From the NCBI GenBank assembly GCA_051162045.1, contig JBISDI010000031.1: a DNA stretch of 45,629 bases, one strand, 5' to 3'. Shown here in pieces: positions 22,411-30,322 of the stretch. The notes under the pieces were generated by a model. The model did not search any database. It was not told the DNA's origin and saw only the letters and a program-made list of their open reading frames with translations. Each line of letters starts with the position of its first letter. Position 1 is the first letter of the stretch. Source of the stretch: Anaerozeibacter quisquiliarum. GTDB taxonomy: Bacteria; Bacillota; Clostridia; Christensenellales; Aristaeellaceae. The position numbers were made by a program, and so were the translations under genes.

Positions 22411-23595
22411 CTACGGCGCAGCGTACGGCGGGACGCTGAACAGCTGCGTGAGCGTGGCCTCACCCCGGCCCGTGTTTTCGCCGAGGGCCCGGTAGGTGGC
22501 CAAATCGTTGAAATGCCACCACTCGGACGCCAGCGGCGTCAAGCCCGCGCCTGCGCAATAGCGTTGCAGTGACAGCGCCGCCCTGTTCATGGCCGGAGCA
22601 GGTGCTGCGCTTTTCCATGCGGTCTCCGATGAGGAGACCACCGGCGCGCTGAATGCGGCGGAGGCGATGCTCAACTCGTGGATGGGCGAGGGCATGTCGT
22701 ATTCTTTGTATTTCACGACCGCGTTGTACGCACAGTCGCCCGACCAATGGTGCTTGACAGCCTCGACCTTGACCAGGCTCACGTCGATCGCGCAGCCGCG
22801 CTGGTGGTTGGATGTGCCCAGCGATATGAACCAGGACATCTTCCACGGCGGCGCGCTGATGCCCTCTTGGACCTCGGGATCCCGCTCGGCCAGCGCGGCC
22901 AGCGCCTCGACCATGGCGCGCTGCGCGCCGTCGGGGCGGTAGGCTTCGTAGAGCTTGAGCGAGTCGCCCTGCGCCAATGCCGCCTGCTGCGCGGCGCAAA
23001 CTTTTCTGGCCATCGAGTACATCACCGGCATGATGAATTCCTCCCGGCCCAGCCGTTCGTCGTATGCCCGGGCCTGGTACAGCGCCTCGCCGGTGACGCC
23101 CGGCACCCTCTTGCCCGACGAATGCACCCGCGATTGGGAGGCGTTGGTGTTTTCATAGACGATGGACGGGATTACGTCGGGCAGGTTGACCATGCAGTAC
23201 TTGTGCGCCAGATAGCCGGTGAAGCTGTCGTTTTCGACGCGCCAGTACGCGCCCTCCTCCTCGAGGATCCGAAACGCCGTGCCGGGCGGCACCTGCCGCA
23301 GTAGCGTCGCTTGGGCGCTGGGCTCGCTTCTCAGGTTCAATTGGATCGAGGAAAACCCGGTCGCCCCCCGGATCGGCAGCTCGAGCGCGCCCGCCGGCAC
23401 CCGCACCGGCGCCTGGCGCGGCGATGCGGGCACGGGCGTCGGTGTCGGGGTGGGCGCGGGCGGCGCCGTCGGCAGCGATGCGGGCGCGGGCGTGGGAACG
23501 GGCGGCGCGGTTTCGGCCCCGATCTGGGCGGCGATCACCGCCCCCAGGACTGCGGCCGACAAGGCGGCCAGGAAAAATTTGGTGTGTCGCGGCAT
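22411..23595 (-). CDS. Secreted SH3-domain VanX/VanY-type peptidase (M15)
   Basis: Exported protein of 394 residues. In order: signal peptide (about 1-27), a Pro/Thr/Ala linker (about 28-62), a bacterial SH3 domain (about 70-135, LNLRSEPSAQATLLRQVPPG), then a D-Ala-D-Ala peptidase domain. The zinc and catalytic motifs of family M15 are present: YEAYRP, SNHQRGCAIDVSL and EWWHFN. The pattern is nearest to VanX-like D-Ala-D-Ala dipeptidases, but a peptidoglycan-trimming role is more likely than vancomycin resistance because no van regulator or ligase is nearby. GGGAGGAG lies 6 nt before ATG 23595. Confidence 0.9.
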   Translation of the reverse strand: MPRHTKFFLAALSAAVLGAVIAAQIGAETAPPVPTPAPASLPTAPPAPTPTPTPVPASPRQAPVRVPAGALELPIRGATGFSSIQLNLRSEPSAQATLLRQVPPGTAFRILEEEGAYWRVENDSFTGYLAHKYCMVNLPDVIPSIVYENTNASQSRVHSSGKRVPGVTGEALYQARAYDERLGREEFIMPVMYSMARKVCAAQQAALAQGDSLKLYEAYRPDGAQRAMVEALAALAERDPEVQEGISAPPWKMSWFISLGTSNHQRGCAIDVSLVKVEAVKHHWSGDCAYNAVVKYKEYDMPSPIHELSIASAAFSAPVVSSSETAWKSAAPAPAMNRAALSLQRYCAGAGLTPLASEWWHFNDLATYRALGENTGRGEATLTQLFSVPPYAAP

Positions 23596-23654
23596 GTAAA
23601 CTCCTCCCGCCTTGCGGCGCAAAACAAACGCCCGCTCCGGGGGCGCATGGCATG

Positions 23655-23822
23655 CCCAGGTAATCGCTGATTAAAGCGCGCGTGCGATGGCGAGTTGAAT
23701 TTTCGTCAGATCGTGCTCGCAAAAGACGAAGGCATAACAACGCTACGTCGAGGATTTTGCGGGCGCGAGATGACGAAAAGGCAGCCGCCATCGCGCGTGG
23801 GATTTGATCAGCGCTTACCTAG
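23655..23822. repeat. MITE-like dispersed repeat, copy A
   Basis: About 168 bp, closely matching copy B at 34784-34950. Both begin CCCAGGTAA and end TTACCTAG, and the terminal 35-40 bp are imperfect inverted repeats. The shared core includes GCTACGTCGAGGATTTTGC and GGCAGCCGCCA. A translated minus frame is similar in both copies, which the DNA repeat explains. No transposase is encoded. Confidence 0.8.
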
Positions 23823-23827
23823 TATGC

Positions 23828-23857
23828 GAAAACCCGCCGGTATCTATCCCGGCGGGT
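23828..23857 (-). terminator. Terminator of the pgs-nitroreductase unit
   Basis: On the minus strand ACCCGCCGG pairs with CCGGCGGGT (9 bp) and TTTTCG follows, 24 bp after the nitroreductase stop. Confidence 0.82.
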
Positions 23858-23881
23858 GCGTGAACGGCGAGCGTCATCAAC

Positions 23882-24481
23882 CTACTTGAACACCTTGAAC
23901 CGCCCCTCGAGCGGCGCGAACTGCTTGGCGTCGGGTTCGGCGGTCGGGTTGCCAAAGGGCATCTGCGCCAGCAACTTCCACTCGGCGGGCAGTTGCCAGA
24001 TGCGCTTGACCTCGTCGTCGATCAGCGGGTTGTAGTGCTGCAACGAGGCGCCCAGTCCCTCGGCCGACAAAGCCGTCCACACGACGTATTCCAGCATCCC
24101 GTTGCTCTCAAGCGACCAGATCGGGAAATTGTCCTTGTACAGCGGGAACTGCGCCTGCAGCGCGCCGATTGCCGACTGATCCTCAAAGAACAGCACCGTG
24201 CCGTAGCCGGCGTCGAAGGCGGCCAGCTTTTGCGCGGTGCCGCCGAATGCGTCGGCCGGTACGATCGCGCGCAGCGTCTCCCGGACGATGCTCCACAGCC
24301 TTTCGTGCTGCTCGCCCAGCAGCAGCACCGTGCGCGCGCTCTGCACGTTGAACGGGGACGGGACGTGCTTGACCGCGTGCGCGATCATTTCCTCAATGCG
24401 CTCGTCAGAGATATGAACCTGCTTGTCGATCGCGTATCGGCTGCGCCGGCGCTCCACGGCGCTTTTCAATGTATGTTCCAT
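23882..24481 (-). CDS. Nitroreductase-family flavoprotein (Frm2/HBN1-like)
   Basis: Predicted FMN oxidoreductase of 199 residues. The N-terminal RRRSRYAID carries the FMN-phosphate-binding arginines, and KHVPSPFNVQSARTVLLLG matches the compact subgroup that includes yeast Frm2/Hbn1 and bacterial relatives of about 200 residues. The C-terminal AQMPFGNP is also typical. The substrate is unknown. AAGGAGGGG lies 6 nt before ATG 24481; the in-frame ATG 24535 would overlap pgsW. It sits 46 bp after pgsW on the same strand and shares its terminator, so it may be co-transcribed. Confidence 0.9.
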   Translation of the reverse strand: MEHTLKSAVERRRSRYAIDKQVHISDERIEEMIAHAVKHVPSPFNVQSARTVLLLGEQHERLWSIVRETLRAIVPADAFGGTAQKLAAFDAGYGTVLFFEDQSAIGALQAQFPLYKDNFPIWSLESNGMLEYVVWTALSAEGLGASLQHYNPLIDDEVKRIWQLPAEWKLLAQMPFGNPTAEPDAKQFAPLEGRFKVFK

Positions 24482-24527
24482 AAAAGAACCCCTCCTTGAA
24501 TTCCTATCTACCACATAGGCGATGGGT

Positions 24528-25610
24528 TCAAACATTGCGCCGATGCCCGCGCCATCGCCCTGCCGCGAGCAGCGCCGCGGCCAAGGCGAGCGCGGTCAGC
24601 AGCGCCCATTGGGGATACGTCGCGCGGAAGTACACCGCGCCCTCGCCCGGCGGCGGCAGCGGCGCGGGATCGTAGGGCAGGCCGTTTTGCGCGCACAGCC
24701 CGCGCACGTTGAGCAGGTTGATTACCGGCACGCCCCGCGCGGCGTACTCATAGGCGAGGCCGCGGTTGGGCGAAGTCGGAACCGGCGGCGGATCCAGCAC
24801 TAGGCCGTTTGGGAAGGCCAGCGTGTAGGCGCTCTCGCCGCTGTTTGCGCTCGCGCCGCCCACGTTCACAAAGCAGCGAATGTCCTCCCCATACAGCGCA
24901 AGCCTCCGGGCGATGCTCTCCTCGAGCGAGGGCCGATCGATGAACTCGACGCCCGCCTCGGCCGCCAGACGCGCAACGAGCGGGCGTACGTCGCCGAACA
25001 GGAAGCTCTCCGGCATCCGGTCGCCGCTGCCGCCGGGCGATGTGGCCAGCAGGGTGTAGTCGACAAGGCCCTCGTCGCGCAGAATCCCGAACATCCGCGG
25101 CACGGTCAGCTCGGGCCGCGTAGCGCCGTACATCGACGCCCCGAACGAGGCGATCACGCGCACGTCGAGCCCCATCTCGCCGGCCGCGCACAGCGCGGCG
25201 ATGGACAACCCCGGAAACGAGCCGCTCAGTCCCAGCGCGACCCGGTCGCCCGCCTTGAGTCCGGCCTGCTCGTAGTAGTGTACCATCAGCGCCGCGAAGT
25301 TGGGGTTGAGCGCGCTGCGCTTGGCTTCGATCGCGCCGGGCGTGGTGGTGAGAAACGTCCATTCGGGCCCGATCAGCCCGGTTTTATTGAGGTCGTCCGC
25401 AAGGATCTCGATGCGCTCGCGCAACACCACTTCCTTGAGGCGGGCCTCGGCCGCGAGCATCCGTTCGGCGGCGGCGCGCTGCACATGCGCGTAGGGATGA
25501 AGCGCCCGCCCGCCCAGCGCAATCGCCAGCTGGTGTCCCGCGATCAGCGCAAGCAGCGCGGCCAGCAGCCAGCCCGCGCCGATTCTGCCCGCCGTGAACG
25601 ACCGCCTCAT
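24528..25610 (-). CDS. pgsW: Poly-gamma-glutamate system protein PgsW
   Basis: Membrane protein of 360 residues: an N-terminal transmembrane helix (about 12-32), a large extracytoplasmic domain and a C-terminal helix (about 333-352). The domain contains GLSGSFPGLSIAALCAAGEMG and the TSPGGSGDRMPE segment, as in the poly-gamma-glutamate system protein family found beside pgsBC in Firmicutes. Its biochemical role is not established; the location suggests polymer export or anchoring. Its ATG overlaps the pgsC stop (ATGA), so it is translationally coupled. No pgsA-like gene is in the window. Confidence 0.82.
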   Translation of the reverse strand: MRRSFTAGRIGAGWLLAALLALIAGHQLAIALGGRALHPYAHVQRAAAERMLAAEARLKEVVLRERIEILADDLNKTGLIGPEWTFLTTTPGAIEAKRSALNPNFAALMVHYYEQAGLKAGDRVALGLSGSFPGLSIAALCAAGEMGLDVRVIASFGASMYGATRPELTVPRMFGILRDEGLVDYTLLATSPGGSGDRMPESFLFGDVRPLVARLAAEAGVEFIDRPSLEESIARRLALYGEDIRCFVNVGGASANSGESAYTLAFPNGLVLDPPPVPTSPNRGLAYEYAARGVPVINLLNVRGLCAQNGLPYDPAPLPPPGEGAVYFRATYPQWALLTALALAAALLAAGRWRGHRRNV

Positions 25611-26041
25611 CCGAAGACCCCCGTCATCAGGATCATGCGAATCGCAAACGCCAGCAGCAGCGTGAGCGGCAGCGTCCTCAGCACGCCCTGCCGAAGCATA
25701 TCGTTTGCAATCAGGCCCGGAACGATGTACCCCACCGCCCGCATGTCCTGCGGGATGGCGCAGGCGTAGTAGAAGCCCTTTTCCAGCAGCCAGCCGCCCA
25801 GCAGGCTCAAAAGCACCGACAGCATGAAGCGGCGGCTGCCGTACACGATCAAGAAGCGCGAAAGCAAGCGGACCGCGCCGTAGATCGCGAGCGCCATGAG
25901 CAGCGTGCTCAGCAGCCGGTAGGGCTGCTCCACGTAAAACGCCAGGTAGCCCGCGCTGATAAGCCCGCCGGTGTGCAGCCCCAACAGCTCCGCCGACAGA
26001 AAGCCAAAGATTACGCTCAATGCGATCGCCGCTTGCTGCAT
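25607..26041 (-). CDS. pgsC: Poly-gamma-glutamate synthase membrane subunit PgsC
   Basis: Integral membrane protein of 144 residues, the usual size for PgsC/CapC, with about four hydrophobic segments. The family pattern includes GLHTGGLISAGYLAFYVEQPYR near the N-terminus (about residues 21-42) and a VGYIVPGLIANDMLRQG segment. It forms the membrane part of the polyglutamate synthase with PgsB. ATG 26041 lies 2 nt after the pgsB stop and GGGGAGG is just upstream; the frame extends further but only into pgsB. Confidence 0.9.
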   Translation of the reverse strand: MQQAAIALSVIFGFLSAELLGLHTGGLISAGYLAFYVEQPYRLLSTLLMALAIYGAVRLLSRFLIVYGSRRFMLSVLLSLLGGWLLEKGFYYACAIPQDMRAVGYIVPGLIANDMLRQGVLRTLPLTLLLAFAIRMILMTGVFG

Positions 26042-26043
26042 CG

Positions 26044-27141
26044 TCAGACCTCCCCTTGCGCGCGGCAGCGCTCGATGAAGTCGAGCCCCGCGCCCTTGAT
26101 GTTCCCCAGGCACAACACGATTCCCGGCATGCCCAGCAGTTCCTCCGGTTCGCCGGCCGACGCGGGCACGCAGGCGCGCCGGCCGTAGTAGCGCGCCACC
26201 TTGCCCGCGTTTTCTCCGATCGCGATCAGGCGGAAAACGCGCCCCGACAGCGCGCATACGAGCGGCAGGAACGCGCGCAGTCGGTATTCGCGGTCGGCGC
26301 GGTTGTTAAACACAATGCCGATCGGCGCGCCCTCGAGGCCCCGCGCGCGCTCGATCTGTTCAAGCAGCGCGGCGCTCGACTGGGTGTCGTTGGCCGCGAA
26401 CGCGTTGACCACCACGCACTCGCCGATTCGAAACGGCCCAGCCTGCCCCGGATCGGGCGCGGCGCGGCGCATGCCAGCAAGCGCGGTCGCGCGGTCGATC
26501 CCGAGCAAAGCGCACGCCGCGAGCACCAGGCGCACGTTGTCCTCAAACATCGGGTAGCCAAACCCCGACAGGTAAGCTTCGTCCACCGGCTCGTCCGACG
26601 GATCGACGGGCGAAAAACCGAGGGCGCGAAGCCCCGCCTCGGCCGACACCACGGTCGCGCCCTCGGGGATGGACTGCGCGAGCGCCCAAAGCGTGTCCCG
26701 CTCGGTTTTGCCCAGCTCGTCCACGTGGTCGACGCGCGCGTTGGTAATCAGCACCATCGTCGGGCGCACCAGTTGGGCCATGGCGCGCTGCGACTCGGGA
26801 CGGATCGCCATGCACTCGACCACCGCCGCGCGCGCGCCTGAGCGCGCCGCACGCCGAAAAAACGGCAGCTGCTCGGTCAGCCGCGCGCCGCGCCGCCGCC
26901 GAAGCGGCTTTTCCGTGCCGTCCGGCAGAATCCATACGGCGGCGGTGCCGGTGCATTTGGCGAAGGTCACATGCCCCGCCTCGCGCAGCGCCGCCGCCAG
27001 CAGGCGGGTGACGCTGGTCTTGCCGCGCGTGCCGTTGACCAGCACGCGCACGGGAGCGCGCCGCAGGTTTTTCTCGTGCAGCGCGCGTTCGACCGCGCCG
27101 ACCGCGATCAGTACGAGCGTCAACAGCGCCGCCAGTCGCAT
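26044..27141 (-). CDS. pgsB: Poly-gamma-glutamate synthase catalytic subunit PgsB
   Basis: ATP-dependent amide ligase of 365 residues related to Mur ligases that polymerises glutamate through gamma-carboxyl bonds. A short N-terminal membrane helix precedes the P loop NGTRGKTSVTRLL (near residues 36-48). Further family motifs are CTGTAA, VVECMAI, ITNARVDHVDELG and VVNAFAANDTQS. GGGGAGG lies 7 nt before ATG 27141; the in-frame ATG 27174 precedes that site. It opens the pgsB-pgsC-pgsW operon. A TATAAT hexamer lies at about 27178-27183 but has no good -35. Confidence 0.93.
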   Translation of the reverse strand: MRLAALLTLVLIAVGAVERALHEKNLRRAPVRVLVNGTRGKTSVTRLLAAALREAGHVTFAKCTGTAAVWILPDGTEKPLRRRRGARLTEQLPFFRRAARSGARAAVVECMAIRPESQRAMAQLVRPTMVLITNARVDHVDELGKTERDTLWALAQSIPEGATVVSAEAGLRALGFSPVDPSDEPVDEAYLSGFGYPMFEDNVRLVLAACALLGIDRATALAGMRRAAPDPGQAGPFRIGECVVVNAFAANDTQSSAALLEQIERARGLEGAPIGIVFNNRADREYRLRAFLPLVCALSGRVFRLIAIGENAGKVARYYGRRACVPASAGEPEELLGMPGIVLCLGNIKGAGLDFIERCRAQGEV

Positions 27142-27199
27142 CGGCGCGCCTCCCCTCATCGGGCTGTTCTTCACCCATTATACGCCATTTCGTCAATGA

Positions 27200-27230
27200 T
27201 TTGGGGCTGCCCTGCCGGGACAGCCCCAAA
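27200..27230. terminator. Hairpin between the C69 dipeptidase and pgsB
   Basis: TTTGGGGCTG pairs with CAGCCCCAAA (10 bp), with a further CCC/GGG inner pairing. On the minus strand the T run precedes rather than follows the stem, so termination may be partial and the pgs genes may receive read-through from the upstream block. Confidence 0.45.
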
Positions 27231-27249
27231 AAACACGGCTATTTCGCAA

Positions 27250-28884
27250 TCAGTTCACGGGCGCGGCGCCGGCCGGGCCGGGGTTGCGCGGCGCGTTCTT
27301 CATGATGTCCTTCCAGTAATCCGGCCAGGTCGACCCCTTGCCGCTCATGTCCTTGCGGCCCCACATGTAGGTGCCCATCATGTCGTCGCCCAGCTCGAGC
27401 CACTTCTCATGCCACTGGGCGGCGTTGTTGTAGGCGTAGGCGGTGATAAGCTCGCGGGCCTCGGCCGCCTTGCCCTCGGCGATCAGCTTCGCGCCGACCT
27501 CCTGGAGCTTGGGCACGATCTCATACTGCGCGTTCATCTTGTCCTCGCGCGCGGCGTGAATCTCCTTGATGGCTTCCTGGTAGTTGATGGTGGCGATCTG
27601 CTGCACGTAGGAGTTGGTCCACCAGCCGCTGTCGCGGTTGAACTCCTCGTAGCGGTTGCCGATGGTGTACAGGTCGGGCAGCGCGTTCATCGTGGGCCAC
27701 AGCGGCGTCAGGTAGGTGGAGTCGGGCGCGCCGTAGCCGTACCACACCAGGCACTTCATCTCGTCGGGCAGGTCGGCCTTGACGTTGGCGATCATCACGT
27801 AGCAGGTGCGGAACATGTTGATCGTGCGCTCGACGTTGTTGAAGTCGATGGGGTTGCCGAACGGGCCGGCCTGGGGAGAGAGCGACACGTCGTAATCGGT
27901 ACCCTGGTAGTAGTCGCCCTTGAGCTCGAACACGTCCTGAACCGACAGCTTCTTCTCGGGGATGACCCACAGCGGGAAGCGCTTGGCGTTGGGATCGAGC
28001 TTGAGGCTCGGGGCCACCAGGTCGAGCGCGCGCCATTCGCGGCGGGTGGAGTAGAGTCCGTCGCCGGGCGCGTAGATCTCGGCGGGAGAGAACTTCTCCG
28101 AGCCCTCTTTCCATAGGCCGTTCTCGATGGCGAACGACTTGAGGTTCGGGGAGTACATGTAGTTTTCGCTATCCTCAAAGTCGATGTGGTCGATGCGGGC
28201 GCGGTTGGCGGCCACGAAGAAGCCGTCGCTGGGCATGCGCACCGCGGCCCACAGGTCGCGGCCGTAGAACTCGGCGATCCAGCACTCGTTGCCGTCGGCG
28301 ACGTTGATCGTCTCGCCCGGGTCGCGCCAGATGTATTCCTCGGCCAGCCGGCCCATGATCTCGACGGCTTCGCGCGCGGTGGAGGCGCGCTCAAGCGCGA
28401 TGTCCTGCGCGTTCCAGCAGTCGATCAGACCGTCGTTGTTTTTGTAGATCAGGTCGTTGACCTTCTTGCCGTACTCGGTGGAATCGTCGATGCCGAAGGT
28501 GGATTCACCCATCGACACGCCCTTCTCGTTGATGAACGAGTAGCGCGAATGGAAGTAGGCGAAGGTCTCCTCGGGCTGGGGCATCTGGGCGGCCAGCAGG
28601 CCGTTGCCGTAATCCTTGACCGCGGGATACTGGCCGTAGTCGCCGTAGTTGTGGGAATCGACGACGATGTCGCGCGTCTTGCCTTCGCCGCCCTCCATGC
28701 GCGGAATGGTCCACAGGCGGAAGTCGGCGCTCGAGGAGTCGTCGTTGTGCGTCGCGATGGTCGATCCGTCGGTGGTGGCATCCCGGCCCACCAGCACGGT
28801 GGTGCACGCGAAGGCGCTCTGGCAGGCCATGACCAGCATGGCGACCAGCAGGACGATGGAGATGACCCTGGTTTTCCGCTTCAT
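27250..28884 (-). CDS. Exported C69-family dipeptidase (PepD-like)
   Basis: Ntn-hydrolase peptidase of 544 residues. A signal peptide ends SAFA at residue 26, so cleavage directly exposes C27 in CTTVLVGRDATTDGSTI, the catalytic N-terminal cysteine of family C69. Other conserved segments are HNDDSSSADFR, GVSMGESTFGIDD and DGNECWIAEFYGRDLWAAVR. Family C69 cleaves dipeptides and some short peptides. AGGAGGG lies 5 nt before the ATG. It is the last gene of the transport/hydrolase block, 48 bp after the zinc hydrolase gene. Confidence 0.93.
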   Translation of the reverse strand: MKRKTRVISIVLLVAMLVMACQSAFACTTVLVGRDATTDGSTIATHNDDSSSADFRLWTIPRMEGGEGKTRDIVVDSHNYGDYGQYPAVKDYGNGLLAAQMPQPEETFAYFHSRYSFINEKGVSMGESTFGIDDSTEYGKKVNDLIYKNNDGLIDCWNAQDIALERASTAREAVEIMGRLAEEYIWRDPGETINVADGNECWIAEFYGRDLWAAVRMPSDGFFVAANRARIDHIDFEDSENYMYSPNLKSFAIENGLWKEGSEKFSPAEIYAPGDGLYSTRREWRALDLVAPSLKLDPNAKRFPLWVIPEKKLSVQDVFELKGDYYQGTDYDVSLSPQAGPFGNPIDFNNVERTINMFRTCYVMIANVKADLPDEMKCLVWYGYGAPDSTYLTPLWPTMNALPDLYTIGNRYEEFNRDSGWWTNSYVQQIATINYQEAIKEIHAAREDKMNAQYEIVPKLQEVGAKLIAEGKAAEARELITAYAYNNAAQWHEKWLELGDDMMGTYMWGRKDMSGKGSTWPDYWKDIMKNAPRNPGPAGAAPVN

Positions 28885-28932
28885 CTTTTTCCCTCCTATA
28901 TTTTATGGACCCCGTCCATAGGATTTCGAAAA

Positions 28933-30117
28933 TCAGACGCGCTTCACCCGGTCGGGATCGGCGGTCGCCGGATCGTGCAGGAAGTAGCCGCAGTCGTGCT
29001 CCTTGAGCTCCTCAAACGTGGGCCAACTGGCAATGACCTCCTTTTCGGGGAAGAACGCGGCGGTCTGCCGGATCACCTCGAGCGCGCCCGACAGATGCCG
29101 CCCCACGCGGTACCACATCGGGAAGCCGAAATCGATGTCGTAGGGCACGAACGTCAGCCCGTGCTCGGCCGCCACGGCCAGGAACTCGTCCTTGCCCTCG
29201 GTCAACAGCTCGGTCGTCATCGGGCCCACCACCCGGTCGATGAACGGCTCGGGCGTCTCCATCAGCACGGCCAGCGTGTCGGTGTAGTCGCCCCACTCGC
29301 GGTGCGACAGCCCCTTAAGGCTCTTGGGCGAGGCCTCGCACTTCATGTCGAAGCTGGTGGCGGTCAGCATCATCGAGGCCATCATGGCGATGTCGAGCGC
29401 GTCGTCGTGCGCCACGTAGGTGCCCACCACCGGATACATGATGGACGCCTCATGCACGTCGATCGACAAGTCGATCTGCTCCTGGCGGATCAGCTCGCCG
29501 ATCGCGAACGAGCCGCGCTCGGTGAGCGTACCGTCCGGCCGGCCCGGATGGGTGCGGTTGAAGTTGCGAATGTCCTGATACGCCAGGTTCTGCCCCGATG
29601 GGTAGTTCACGTAGGTGAACGGGTCGGGCCACTGGTCGAGCGGGTTGGTGCCGCGGTCGCCGATCTTGTAGCGGACCTCGCCCCAGGGCGTCTTTACCGT
29701 GTAGAACATCGGGTAGGCGTTGCCCGGCATGCCGGTGGTCGAGGCCGAGCGGTTGCACTGCGGAATCACGAACACCCTGCCCTTTTCCACCTTGATGTTC
29801 TCGAGCATGATGTAGGCCGACAGGCTGGACGCCGGTTCATAGGGATGCGGGTTGGCGGCGTACAGCACGCTCCCGCCCGGCACACCCGAGTCGAACACGA
29901 AGATGGGCGTGTCCATGTAGGTGCCCTTGAGGTTGGGCAGGTAGTCGCTCAGGTGCCGGACCTCGGTCAGATCCTCGCTGGCGACAAAGGTCTCCTCAAA
30001 GGTGCGCAGCGCGCGGAATTGTAAGCCCGCGACGCCCGCGAGCGCCAGCATGACCGCCAGCGCGATCAGCTTAAACAGCAGGGGGCGTCTCCGGTACGCA
30101 TTTTGCCTTTCACTCAT
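28933..30117 (-). CDS. Membrane-anchored AstE/AspA-like zinc hydrolase
   Basis: Predicted metallohydrolase of 394 residues. An N-terminal transmembrane helix (about 14-32) places the rest outside the membrane. The M14-like zinc ligands of the succinylglutamate desuccinylase/aspartoacylase family are visible: HxxE at H91/E94 in NPHPYEPAS and H222 in IDVHEAS. The segment NFNRTHPGRPDGTLTERGSFAIGELI resembles the family's NxNRxFPG region. Substrates in the family are N-acyl amino acids or carboxypeptidase-type peptides; the context beside a dipeptidase and a polyglutamate synthase suggests glutamyl or acidic peptides, which is inference. Confidence 0.78.
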   Translation of the reverse strand: MSERQNAYRRRPLLFKLIALAVMLALAGVAGLQFRALRTFEETFVASEDLTEVRHLSDYLPNLKGTYMDTPIFVFDSGVPGGSVLYAANPHPYEPASSLSAYIMLENIKVEKGRVFVIPQCNRSASTTGMPGNAYPMFYTVKTPWGEVRYKIGDRGTNPLDQWPDPFTYVNYPSGQNLAYQDIRNFNRTHPGRPDGTLTERGSFAIGELIRQEQIDLSIDVHEASIMYPVVGTYVAHDDALDIAMMASMMLTATSFDMKCEASPKSLKGLSHREWGDYTDTLAVLMETPEPFIDRVVGPMTTELLTEGKDEFLAVAAEHGLTFVPYDIDFGFPMWYRVGRHLSGALEVIRQTAAFFPEKEVIASWPTFEELKEHDCGYFLHDPATADPDRVKRV

Positions 30118-30131
30118 GACGCTTTCCCCCC

Positions 30132-30305
30132 TTACTTAATCCAGAGCAGCCGCAGCAGAAATGGAATGATGCAGTAGGCGTACACGATGTCGTACGTAAG
30201 GCCCTGGCGCTTCTCCCGCCTGAACAGGTTCTTGAGCAGGAAGAGCCCAACGATCGCGGCAAACGCGAAATACAGATAGCGAATGATTGTCTCCAATACG
30301 ACCAC
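30132..30305 (-). CDS. 57-residue membrane protein in the TRAP-type operon
   Basis: Short gene with a GTG start, AAGGAGG 7 nt upstream, and 57 codons. The product has a hydrophobic helix (about residues 9-25, YLYFAFAAIVGLFLLKN), a basic loop FRREKRQG and a second hydrophobic segment ending LLRLLWIK. It fills the gap between the permease (17 bp away) and the zinc hydrolase (14 bp away), so it is certainly within the operon. It could be a very reduced small TRAP subunit (DctQ-like) or an accessory peptide; the family is not recognised. Confidence 0.75.
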   Translation of the reverse strand: MVVLETIIRYLYFAFAAIVGLFLLKNLFRREKRQGLTYDIVYAYCIIPFLLRLLWIK

Positions 30306-30322
30306 GCGGATCCCTCCTTACG

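Noticed and set aside
22411..23595. Vancomycin resistance determinant (VanX)
   Set aside because: Only the peptidase is present; no vanH, ligase or VanRS genes adjoin it, and the SH3 domain plus signal peptide suit a cell-wall hydrolase.
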